This document shows, piece by piece, positions 1 through 5,071 of a stretch of DNA of 7,243 nucleotides. The notes below the pieces were generated by a model. The model was not told the origin of the DNA. It saw only the letters and a program-made list of their open reading frames with translations, and did not search any database. The translations under genes and the position numbers were made by a program. The DNA is from CALLQB01 sp036479275 (GTDB lineage: Bacteria > Actinomycetota > Acidimicrobiia > Acidimicrobiales > SHLQ01): positions 1-7,243 of the forward strand of contig CBERPN010000232.1 in assembly GCA_965524675.1 (NCBI GenBank), given 5' to 3'. Positions within the stretch are counted from its first letter, which is position 1, and every line of letters begins with the position of its first letter.

Positions 1-115
1 CCCGAGGAATATCGAGATTCACCGGACCTATCTCGGTCAACACAGTCTTTGGTGAGGTCCCGTTACGGTTGTTACCCGAACCACGCCCAGCCGCGTCGCC
101 TTCCACATAGCCGAG
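1..115 (-). pseudogene. IS256-family (mutator-type) transposase fragment, runs off the left edge
   Basis: Reading the minus strand from 115 down to 2 gives about 38 residues beginning LGYVEGDAAGRGSGN, then NRNGTSPKTVLTEIGPV and ending LDIPR. This is the conserved N-terminal block of IS256-family transposases, which place a similar G-N-S-R-N-G-T and K-T-V-L-T-E-x-G-P-V stretch ahead of a PRDR segment. These are DDE enzymes that move insertion sequences by cut and paste; the catalytic residues would lie outside the window. The reading frame stays open on the minus strand upstream of 115 but stops resembling the family, and no good start is seen. The 5' end is therefore probably truncated or frameshifted. 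Family assignment is fairly secure, but activity cannot be judged. Confidence 0.75.
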
Positions 116-226
116 ACTCGTCCGGGTCGAGTTCACGGTCGAGCCTTGGGCGATCTGTTCGACGGTGCGACAGATCTCGTTACGAGGGGTGGTCCATTCA
201 CAGTGCGCTGCGCCTGCGACACCCCT

Positions 227-265
227 CACGAACCACCCCACCGCATACCCCACGAACCACCCCAC
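227..265. repeat. Two copies of a 15-bp direct repeat, 24-bp spacing
   Basis: The sequence CACGAACCACCCCAC occurs at 227-241 and again at 251-265. A related inverted copy (GAGGGGTGGT, 184-193) lies just upstream. It could be a remnant of an iteron-like or regulatory array, or a local duplication. Two copies are too few to assign a function. Confidence 0.5.
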
Positions 266-286
266 AGGTCCCCCGCTAGAGCCCCG

Positions 287-571
287 ATGTCTGAAGCTCG
301 TCGCCGCTTGGGCAACCAAGACGCCGTCCTCCTGTACATGTGTCTTTATCGCCGCCTCACAATCGAACGCCACCGAGTAGTCGTCGTACCCGAGCCGACC
401 ATGATTGGGCTCCCAGAGTTCATACCCCTGATTAGCAACGCAATTACCTCACAGCTGGCCGCGCCGAACTTCGGCTACGTGGCCCAGTACCACGCCACCC
501 TCGCCAACCAGCGCGCCCGCGATCGTCTGAAGTCACTCGCCGAGTTCGCTCACCCCCATCCATCGCCATGA
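287..571 (+). CDS. Doubtful small hypothetical protein (94 aa)
   Basis: An ATG at 287 opens a 94-codon frame beginning MSEARRRLGNQ and ending at TGA 569-571. The same frame is open further upstream, to an ATG at 146. Codon third positions are mostly G or C, and the protein alternates charged and hydrophobic stretches (for example VVVVPEP and then PEFIPLISNAIT), which is compatible with real coding sequence. There is no clear Shine-Dalgarno sequence, no motif I recognise, and the C-terminus is His/Pro-rich. It lies between the transposase fragment and the leader of the relaxase-like gene, in a region where other genes are decayed, so it may be a chance frame or a remnant. Confidence 0.3.
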   Translation: MSEARRRLGNQDAVLLYMCLYRRLTIERHRVVVVPEPTMIGLPEFIPLISNAITSQLAAPNFGYVAQYHATLANQRARDRLKSLAEFAHPHPSP

Positions 572-804
572 ATGTCCAACGATCATGAGCTACTGCCAAC
601 ACCATCGTTCACCCGACGCACGCCTTCGGCGTTGTCATCAACGGTGCCAGACCCCTCATTTCCTGCTCGCCAACCCCACACCTCCCCTTGGTTTGGCTAC
701 GCCCTTGGCACCCATGATTTGTGTCCCAGACCTCGGGCTTGCAATTCGTTTGTCCACGACACCTGATCGTTTGGGGTCCACCATCAATTCCAAGGGGAAC
801 GTAT

Positions 805-827
805 GCAGGTTCGCCTTGCGAACCTGC
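805..827. promoter_or_regulatory. Perfect 10-bp inverted repeat: candidate oriT hairpin or operator
   Basis: GCAGGTTCGC (805-814) and GCGAACCTGC (818-827) are exact reverse complements separated by three bases (CTT). An alternative small hairpin, CTGC-TGAA-GCAG, overlaps it at 824-835. The repeat lies about 90 bp upstream of the relaxase-like gene. Relaxase genes are commonly preceded by their oriT with an inverted repeat near nic, so that is one reading. A repressor operator is another. It is not followed by a T run, so a simple terminator is less likely. Confidence 0.5.
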
Positions 828-852
828 TGAAGCAGAAAAAGGCCCGTTACTG

Positions 853-884
853 GGACCGTCCACAACCCCGGTCCTAGGACCGTC
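853..884. promoter_or_regulatory. Perfect 14-bp palindrome plus repeated half-site: candidate operator
   Basis: CGGTCCTAGGACCG at 869-882 is a perfect palindrome. The half-site GGACCGTC occurs at 853-860 and again at 877-884, 24 bp apart, on one face of the helix or nearly so. It lies 35 bp before the ATG at 918. This is the kind of arrangement expected for an operator or for relaxosome protein binding. The HTH of the 918 product would be a natural candidate ligand, but that is inference. Confidence 0.45.
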
Positions 885-917
885 GCTGGCACCGCAATCC
901 AACGACGGAGGTAGCTC

Positions 918-1451
918 ATGGCCATCATCTCCACCGTTCCAATAGGAGCCTCGAAAGGTAACGTCGCGCCCACAATCTCGGGATACGTCGACTACCTCCA
1001 CAACGGTCGAGCTGGTGACCTGCAGCTGCGCGAACCATCGGGCGATGGTGTTATCCGCTACTACGCCGACACGGTGGAAGGCCCCGGTATCTGGAACGGC
1101 ACCGGAGCGCGTCACCTCGGACTCAAAGGACAAGTAGACCGCCACGACTTTGAAGAACTACTCAACGGCCGCACCCGCATCAACGAAACCAACTTCTTCA
1201 CCCAAGACGGACTTGGCGAGATCGCCGCCCTCGTCGAAGCCGACGACGAAGTTCGCTACGAACGCTCCTCGGTCGGCAACAGTACAGACCTTCTCTCAAC
1301 CAAAGACGTCGCATCACTCACCGGCGTCTCACAGCGTCACGTTCAACAAATGGCGAAGTACTACGAAACGAACCAGACCGACATCGACGCCGCGGGCCCT
1401 GACGGACTCGGCAACCTCAAACAACGGATCAAAAGCCAAACGAGGGCATAA
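918..1451 (+). CDS. Relaxase N-terminal-like protein with a helix-turn-helix, probably truncated
   Basis: The start is well supported: GGAGG at 907-911 lies six bases before the ATG. The product has 177 residues. Residues 48-84 (RYYADTVEGPGIWNGTGARH, then LGLKGQVD, then FEELLNGR) resemble the extreme N-terminus of actinobacterial MobF/TraA-type relaxases, where a YY-x-EGPGxWxGxGA-x-LGL-x-G-x-V block precedes the catalytic core. Residues 127-150 (STKDVASLTGVSQRHVQQMA...) fit a helix-turn-helix. The relaxase core, including the histidine triad, is absent. After the stop, the +1 frame continues to 1572 with basic residues (KAKRGHKYPLRIPT...) that could be the missing wing of the HTH, so a frameshift near 1430 is possible. 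Either a decayed relaxase or a small DNA-binding accessory protein fits. The gene call is solid, but the family assignment is moderate and rests on memory of the motif. Confidence 0.55.
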   Translation: MAIISTVPIGASKGNVAPTISGYVDYLHNGRAGDLQLREPSGDGVIRYYADTVEGPGIWNGTGARHLGLKGQVDRHDFEELLNGRTRINETNFFTQDGLGEIAALVEADDEVRYERSSVGNSTDLLSTKDVASLTGVSQRHVQQMAKYYETNQTDIDAAGPDGLGNLKQRIKSQTRA

Positions 1452-1627
1452 GTACCCCTTACGCATTCCAACCAATCGAGAACGGCCTCGAGTAAGTGTA
1501 AACGTGATCAGACTTGACCTCGGTGATCCCGCACGACGGAAAGAAATTCCGGATTTGTTGTCCCAAAACTAGTGGCGCGATCTCCCACTGAGGGGTGAGA
1601 GGCATCCAGCCACCAAGGAGAACCCTG

Positions 1628-1947
1628 ATGAATGTCATTGCAGCAACAGGGAGACTTACCGGCCAACCCGAACTCAAAATGGTCGGCGAGAAACAAACCC
1701 CGAAGGCTTCGGTCCGAGTCGCCATCGACAACGGAGACGGTCCAAGAGCCCAACTTCGTCAATGTCCAAGCCTGAACCAAGACCGCCGAGGCAGTTCGCC
1801 CAGTACAAAAACCAGGGCGACGAAGTCCAAGTCGACGGCGCCAAGGGCTACAGCACCTACATCAACGCCAGCCACGCCGACTTCGGACCCAACAAAGGCA
1901 ACAGCACCACAGCCGCCGAAGCGCCCACGGAGACGGCAAACGCCTAA
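1628..1947 (+). pseudogene. ssb: Single-stranded DNA-binding protein, frameshifted and interrupted
   Basis: AAGGAG (1615-1620) lies seven bases before the ATG at 1628. The first 38 codons read MNVIAATGRLTGQPELKMVG...VRVAIDNGDG, the typical opening of an actinobacterial-type SSB with an OB fold. Similarity then jumps frame. After about 1744 the +1 frame gives EPNFVNVQA, followed by TGA at 1773-1775 where SSBs usually have Trp. The same frame continues TKTAEAV to 1796. One extra base near 1797 then shifts to AQYKNQGDEVQVDG and, after an apparent loss of some residues, KGYSTYINA and ADFGPNKG, ending at TAA 1945-1947. The protein would coat single-stranded DNA during replication or transfer. With two shifts, a stop and an internal deletion it is almost surely inactive. 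A plasmid or conjugative-element copy is likely given its neighbours. Confidence 0.78.
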
Positions 1948-2071
1948 TCCGGCGATAGTTCCCCACAAGCCGGGATTCGGTCACCGCAACCCAAACACCC
2001 CCCTGTCGCCCCAAAGCCTGCGGTGGCGCCGCTTCGAGGCACCCACACCCGGCACACAGAACGAGGAACCA

Positions 2072-2173
2072 ATGGAAACCAACCACCGACCAACCCAAGA
2101 CCACACCGGTGCGCTAGCCACCCGCTTCGCTCCAGTCGAGCGGCGACAAACTCGAAAGGATAGAACTCCATGA
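2072..2173 (+). CDS. Possible 33-aa ORF coupled to the excisionase-type gene
   Basis: An ATG at 2072 follows GAGG (2063-2066) at five bases and opens 33 codons beginning METNHRPTQDHTG and ending in a basic stretch (ERRQTRKDRTP). Its TGA (2171-2173) overlaps the ATG of the next gene in an ATGA arrangement, which is typical of translational coupling. I do not recognise the protein. It is hydrophilic, with no membrane segment. The overlap and ribosome site support it. Its shortness and the decayed surroundings argue for caution, because it could be only a leader that sets translation of the downstream gene. Confidence 0.35.
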   Translation: METNHRPTQDHTGALATRFAPVERRQTRKDRTP

Positions 2174-2403
2174 CACCTCAGCGCCAGACTGGTTCTGAAC
2201 CACACCAACGGAAACAGGCGATTCACCTCCTGGATGTTCCTGGCCTTGCCGAACAACTCGGCGTCACAGAACGATTCGTTCGCCGTCTCATCGCTGAACG
2301 ACGAGTCCCATTTTGCAAAATCGGGAAGTTCGTACGATTCGACCCCCACGAAATCGAAGAATGGATCGACCGTCAAAGAGTCGCAGCATTCGAACGCAAC
2401 TAG
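2170..2403 (+). CDS. Excisionase / AlpA-type winged helix-turn-helix DNA-binding protein
   Basis: This is a 77-residue protein. Residues 20-43 (LLDVPGLAEQLGVTERFVRR...) form a MerR-like helix-turn-helix. The wing and recognition segment (residues 47-67, VPFCKIGKFVRFDPHEIEEW) is the signature of the excisionase/AlpA (HTH_17) family. Such proteins bind repeated sites next to the att core, bend the DNA and steer an integrase toward excision, or activate integrase genes. AAAGGA (2155-2160) lies nine bases before the ATG, and the start overlaps the stop of a 33-codon ORF. The reading frame is intact, unlike ssb upstream. In actinobacterial elements this gene usually sits directly before the integrase, but here only noncoding DNA separates it from the attachment site. 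The family is clear. Whether it acts as Xis or as a general repressor/activator is not decided. Confidence 0.85.
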   Translation: MTPQRQTGSEPHQRKQAIHLLDVPGLAEQLGVTERFVRRLIAERRVPFCKIGKFVRFDPHEIEEWIDRQRVAAFERN

Positions 2404-2536
2404 CCAAACCCCGTCGAGATAGACGCGGCGGTCGGGGGGACTTCTCTGCTTCCCACATCGCACCTGCGGCCGTCCCGTTGAAGCTCATCGCCGAGGCCCC
2501 CGAAGGTAGCAGGGGTCGCAACTGCGCATGAACGAA

Positions 2537-2563
2537 GGGCTTCAGCTAAACCGCCTGAAGCCC
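2537..2563 (+). terminator. Terminator-like hairpin after the excisionase-type gene
   Basis: GGGCTTCAG (2537-2545) and CTGAAGCCC (2555-2563) form a perfect 9-bp stem with a 9-base loop. It lies about 130 bp downstream of the stop at 2403. No T run follows, which is common for actinobacterial hairpin terminators but also leaves its function open. Confidence 0.5.
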
Positions 2564-2645
2564 CGAACCGAGATCGCACGGCGAAACCCAAGAGGCTTCG
2601 AAGGCTTTCCGCTCAAGACAAACCCCAGAGAAATCCCTGATCGGA

Positions 2646-2665
2646 TGTTGCACGTCTGTTGCACG
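2646..2665. repeat. TGTTGCACG direct repeat pair, 11-bp spacing
   Basis: TGTTGCACG occurs at 2646-2654 and 2657-2665, exactly one helical turn apart, about 70-90 bp from the tRNA-derived att core. Such pairs fit arm-type sites for a tyrosine integrase. The assignment is inferred from position and spacing. Confidence 0.55.
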
Positions 2666-2692
2666 ACTAGACGTCCCTTAGGAGAGATTCCC

Positions 2693-2710
2693 GCATAAGC
2701 CCTGCATAAG
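2693..2710. repeat. GCATAAG direct repeat pair, 11-bp spacing
   Basis: GCATAAG occurs at 2693-2699 and 2704-2710, again one helical turn apart, and 26 bp before the att core. Excisionase-type proteins commonly bind short direct repeats beside the core, so this is a candidate site for the protein encoded at 2170-2403. Confidence 0.55.
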
Positions 2711-2735
2711 AGCTATACGACTGCACCTGCAATGC

Positions 2736-2783
2736 CAGCTTCCCAAGCTGAATACCGGAGTTCGATTCTCCGTACCCGCTCCA
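2736..2783 (+). other. Attachment site: 3' part of tRNA-Gly(CCC)
   Basis: The segment carries an anticodon arm with loop TTCCCAA (2740-2746, anticodon CCC for glycine), a T arm with stems CGGAG (2756-2760) and CTCCG (2768-2772) around loop TTCGATT, the 3' acceptor strand TACCCGC, discriminator T and an encoded CCA (2781-2783). No matching 5' half exists upstream: there is no GCGGGTA acceptor strand and no D arm. Base 2735 (C) cannot pair with A2751 in the anticodon stem, which suggests identity to the intact tRNA begins at about 2736. This is the classic duplicated att core left when an element integrates into a tRNA 3' end. The complete tRNA should lie at the other end of the element. Confidence 0.82.
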
Positions 2784-2794
2784 ATCCGAGTTCT

Positions 2795-3659
2795 TTGAAT
2801 TCTCTCAAGAGTTCCCCAATTGGCACCCTGGTGCCGATCTCGGGTCACGACGGCCGCTTCGGCGAGGACTACGAGGCGGAGGCTTTCGTACCTGTCGACC
2901 TGCCAGAGAGCATTGATCTGCCCGGCAGCGCGTGGATGACGGTAAGCGATGCAGCCGCGGAGCTCGGACGCCTCGATGCTGCTGCCAGCCTGATTCCTCG
3001 ACCTCAGCTGGTCGCGAGGGTCGCCACCCGTCGAGAAGCTATCGGAACGTCAGCGCTTGAGGGCACCTTTGCTGACCTGACTGATCTCTTTGCCGCAGAA
3101 GTGCTTCCAGAAGACGAACAGGACAAGAACGTCGCACCGAACGTGCGCGAGATCATGAACTACGCACGCGCTGCAGACAGCGCGTTCAGCTGGATCAAGG
3201 AGCGGCCAATCACGTTGGGCACGATTTCCGCGCTCCAATCCCAGATCGTGCGGGCACTCCCAGTGACGGGCCAGAAGCCGGCGCCATTCGAACGACCCAG
3301 GTGTTCATCGGTGCCAAACACCGACGCGTCTACGAGGCGCGGTTCGTTCCACCACCGCCCGGCGATCATCTACGTGCGATGTGCGAACGCTAGGTCCGCT
3401 GGTTGACAGCGCCCGCTCCCCGGGAGCAAATCCAACTGATCGCTCGACTTGCGATGGCGCACTATCAATTCGAGACGCTGCACCCATACACCGATGGCAA
3501 CGGCCGAATCGGTCGGTTGGTGACCGTGCTTCAGTTGCTCCGCGAAGGAGCGTTGCGCTCACCTGTGCTGGCCGTCTCGACGTGCTCGAGCCATACACCG
3601 ACAACAGATATGACCGCATGTACTGGAGCCCGCGGGTATTTCAGGTAATCGAAGGATGA
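2795..3659 (+). pseudogene. fic: Fic-family protein (AMPylase-type), disabled by multiple lesions
   Basis: The first part (to about 3289) matches the N-terminal helical domain of two-domain Fic proteins: SPIGTLVPISGHDGRF, PQLVARVATRREAI, then TSALEG (3047-3064), which fits the inhibitory S/T-xxx-E-G motif, and VREIMNYARA. One missing base near 3289 shifts the frame to FRTTQVFIGAKHRR and RFVPPPPGDHL. A TAG at 3391-3393 interrupts it. The same frame resumes with MAHYQFETLHPY and the catalytic motif HPYTDGNGRIGR (3481-3516). A second missing base at 3584-3585 shifts to LEPYTDNRYDRMYW and stops at TGA 3657-3659, without the usual C-terminal helices. Fic enzymes transfer AMP or related groups to target proteins. 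The start is unclear: the frame runs back into the tRNA remnant, TTG 2795 is one option, and recognisable similarity begins near 2813. The gene lies on the chromosomal side of the att site. Confidence 0.87.
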
Positions 3660-4082
3660 GATCCTGACCAGCCGATCGAACAGGACGAACCGCACTGGTG
3701 ACTATGAGCAAGCGTGAGTAGCGTCGAACATCCCTAGATTTGGTCGTCGTCCACATCGAATTTCCCTACCTGAGGCGACCACCACGGCGAAGACCCGCCG
3801 AACCAGTCCCAAGGCAGCAAGAGCAGCATCCAAAGTCCTCCGAGACGGTCACGACCTCACGATCAGTGCTGTGTCCGACAGCCTCGGCCACTGCCTACTC
3901 ACGTTCACGCTGAGAGACGGCCCCAATTACACCTGGAAGACAGTCGTCGGCGGCTTCAGGATCGACGCGCTTCGTACCCAAGGTACAGCAGACCACATGT
4001 CAGCATTTGTCGGCCCGCTTCTACATCCCCCGATCCTGCGACCCGATAACCAGCCCTAACCTTCCTCGCCCGGCTGATAGAG
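3660..4082. other. Region without a convincing gene; possible protein remnant
   Basis: A plus-strand frame is open from 3718 to 4059 (stop at 4057-4059). Its early part, about 3781-3850, reads TTAKTRRTSPKAARAASKVL, an Ala/Lys/Ser-rich stretch like small basic actinobacterial proteins. It has no ATG start or ribosome site, and similarity to anything I know ends soon after. A GTG at 3871 would give 62 residues with no recognisable motif. I read it as a remnant or a chance frame. Confidence 0.3.
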
Positions 4083-4111
4083 TCCGGGTGAGGTTCTCGT
4101 AGTACCCCGGA
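4083..4111 (+). promoter_or_regulatory. 5' leader hairpin overlapping the binding-protein ribosome site
   Basis: TCCGGGT (4083-4089) can pair with ACCCCGGA (4104-4111) with one bulged C, and the loop contains a small GAG/CTC hairpin. The 3' arm covers the first three bases of the Shine-Dalgarno GGAGG (4109-4113). It could damp or condition translation of the transporter lipoprotein, provided transcription starts upstream of 4083. Confidence 0.35.
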
Positions 4112-4121
4112 GGAATTAATC

Positions 4122-5003
4122 GTGAATACGACAATGCGCTTTTTGTTAGGTCTACTAGCGGTATTTGGCTTGCTGGCGGTGTCTTGCGGCAGCGACGACG
4201 AGACGACTGGTGGAGGTGGGTCATCAGATGTTTCTTGCGATCTCGGCGATCTTGAATTGGCTACCACTGACACCCTGACGGTCGCTACCGGCGACCCAGC
4301 ATTCCCACCGTGGATCGGTGTCGGCGACGACAACTTCGACTCACCAGAATCCCAAACCGGCTTCGAGGGCGGATTGGTGTATGCAATCGCAGCCAACATG
4401 GGCTTCTCCGACGATCAAGTTGTTTGGGTTCGAACCGGCTTCGACGAAGCGATCGCCCCCGGTTCCAAAGATTGGGATTTCAACATCCAGCAGTATTCGA
4501 TCACCGACGCTCGCGAGGAAGTCGTTGATTTCAGCGATCCGTATTACGCGACTCGCCAAGCCTTGGTGACCTTCCCCGATTCGCCTTACGCCGGAGCGGC
4601 CTCGATCGATGACCTCAAAGACGCGACGCTGGGTGCCGCCATCGGCACCACCAGCCTGGACTTCATCGCCGACGTGATTCAGCCCGACAACGATCCCAAC
4701 GTGTACGACGAGAATGTCGACTTGGAGGCCGCGATGAGAGCCGGTCAGATCGATGGGCTAGTGGTCGATGTACCCACCGCCTACTTCGTAACGGCGGTTC
4801 AGGTTGAGGGATCCATCATCGTCGGCCAATTCGAGGCCGAAGCCGCCGCCCCCGACCAGTTCGGGCTCCTGTTCTCGGACGGCAACAGCCTCGTCTCATG
4901 TGTGAATCAGGCCTTGGGTGAATTGAAAGATGACGGCACTATGCAGAGCCTTGAGGACGAATGGTTGACCCAGGATGGCGGCATTCGAATCATCGCTGGC
5001 TAA
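4122..5003 (+). CDS. Polar amino acid ABC transporter substrate-binding lipoprotein
   Basis: GGAGG (4109-4113) lies eight bases before a GTG start; an ATG at 4134 is too far away. The 293-residue product begins with a lipoprotein signal: a hydrophobic run at residues 7-20, LAVSC, and lipidated Cys22, then a Gly/Ser linker. Residues 51-290 form a family 3 solute-binding domain (SBP_bac_3), starting TLTVATGDPAFPPW. The SITDAREEVVDFSDPYY segment (126-142) contains Arg131, which aligns with the arginine that holds the substrate carboxylate in HisJ/GlnH-type proteins. The C-terminal part ends GELKDDGTMQSLEDEWL. It should capture a polar amino acid outside the membrane and deliver it to the permease downstream; which amino acid cannot be read here. 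Cys39 and Cys260 may form a disulfide. It is the first gene of the transporter operon. Family certain, substrate unknown. Confidence 0.94.
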   Translation: MNTTMRFLLGLLAVFGLLAVSCGSDDETTGGGGSSDVSCDLGDLELATTDTLTVATGDPAFPPWIGVGDDNFDSPESQTGFEGGLVYAIAANMGFSDDQVVWVRTGFDEAIAPGSKDWDFNIQQYSITDAREEVVDFSDPYYATRQALVTFPDSPYAGAASIDDLKDATLGAAIGTTSLDFIADVIQPDNDPNVYDENVDLEAAMRAGQIDGLVVDVPTAYFVTAVQVEGSIIVGQFEAEAAAPDQFGLLFSDGNSLVSCVNQALGELKDDGTMQSLEDEWLTQDGGIRIIAG

Positions 5004-5023
5004 GCCCGCTCCACCCACTAGAT

Positions 5024-5041
5024 CCAGCCGAGCACGGCTGG
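5024..5041 (+). promoter_or_regulatory. Intercistronic hairpin between binding protein and permease
   Basis: CCAGCCG (5024-5030) and CGGCTGG (5035-5041) form a perfect 7-bp stem with loop AGCA, 20 bases after the binding-protein stop. No T run follows. Such hairpins often protect the upstream mRNA or partly terminate, so that binding protein is made in excess over the permease. That role is inferred. Confidence 0.5.
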
Positions 5042-5071
5042 TGAAAGGGAGATGAAACAGATGGCCAGCGC

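Larger units (their letters stand above)
572..917. other. Noncoding leader ahead of the relaxase-like gene
   Basis: I see no convincing gene in this stretch; the open frames on both strands have no good ribosome site or recognisable motif. Its right half (805-884) holds two strong palindromes and a direct repeat, listed separately. It ends in the Shine-Dalgarno GGAGG at 907-911. Confidence 0.45.
2404..2735. other. Noncoding stretch between the excisionase-type gene and the att core
   Basis: I see no integrase and no recognisable integrase remnant here on either strand. It holds a terminator-like hairpin (2537-2563) and two pairs of short direct repeats (2646-2665 and 2693-2710). A 56-codon frame from ATG 2528 runs through the hairpin and is not credible. 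Confidence 0.5.
1..2783. mobile_element. Decayed right end of an integrated, probably mobilizable, element
   Basis: Mobility-type genes are grouped here: a relaxase-like protein at 918, an ssb remnant at 1628 and an excisionase-type gene at 2170. The region ends at a partial tRNA-Gly (2736-2783), which is the usual scar of tyrosine-integrase insertion. Because only the 3' part of the tRNA is present and it reads on the plus strand, the element must lie to the left and the chromosome to the right. The left boundary is outside the window. Several genes are broken and no integrase is visible, so the element is probably immobile. That these parts belong to one element is inferred from their proximity. 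Confidence 0.6.

Noticed and set aside
49..279. Plus-strand open frame rich in Arg, Ser and Pro
   Set aside because: Its composition is that of a shadow frame, and the opposite strand carries the IS256 transposase block.
609..1145. Long minus-strand open frame opposite the leader and the relaxase-like gene
   Set aside because: It lies opposite the better supported 918 gene, has no ribosome site or recognisable motif, and spans the palindromes.
1595..2173. 192-codon plus-strand frame across ssb and the region after it
   Set aside because: Only its first part from 1628 has SSB similarity. The rest is an out-of-frame, Pro/Thr/Arg-rich reading of the ssb remnant, apart from the separate 33-codon ORF at its end.
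2528..2698. 56-codon frame from ATG 2528
   Set aside because: It runs straight through the terminator-like hairpin and the direct repeats, with no ribosome site or similarity.
2732..2794. Upstream extension of the fic frame to ATG 2732
   Set aside because: That stretch is tRNA-Gly sequence, so the ATG and the residues it would add are not part of the fic protein.
4055..4083. Possible extended -10 promoter (TGATAGAGT, 4075-4083) for the transporter operon
   Set aside because: There is no acceptable -35 at the right spacing, and the implied start would fall inside the leader hairpin. Too weak to list as a feature.
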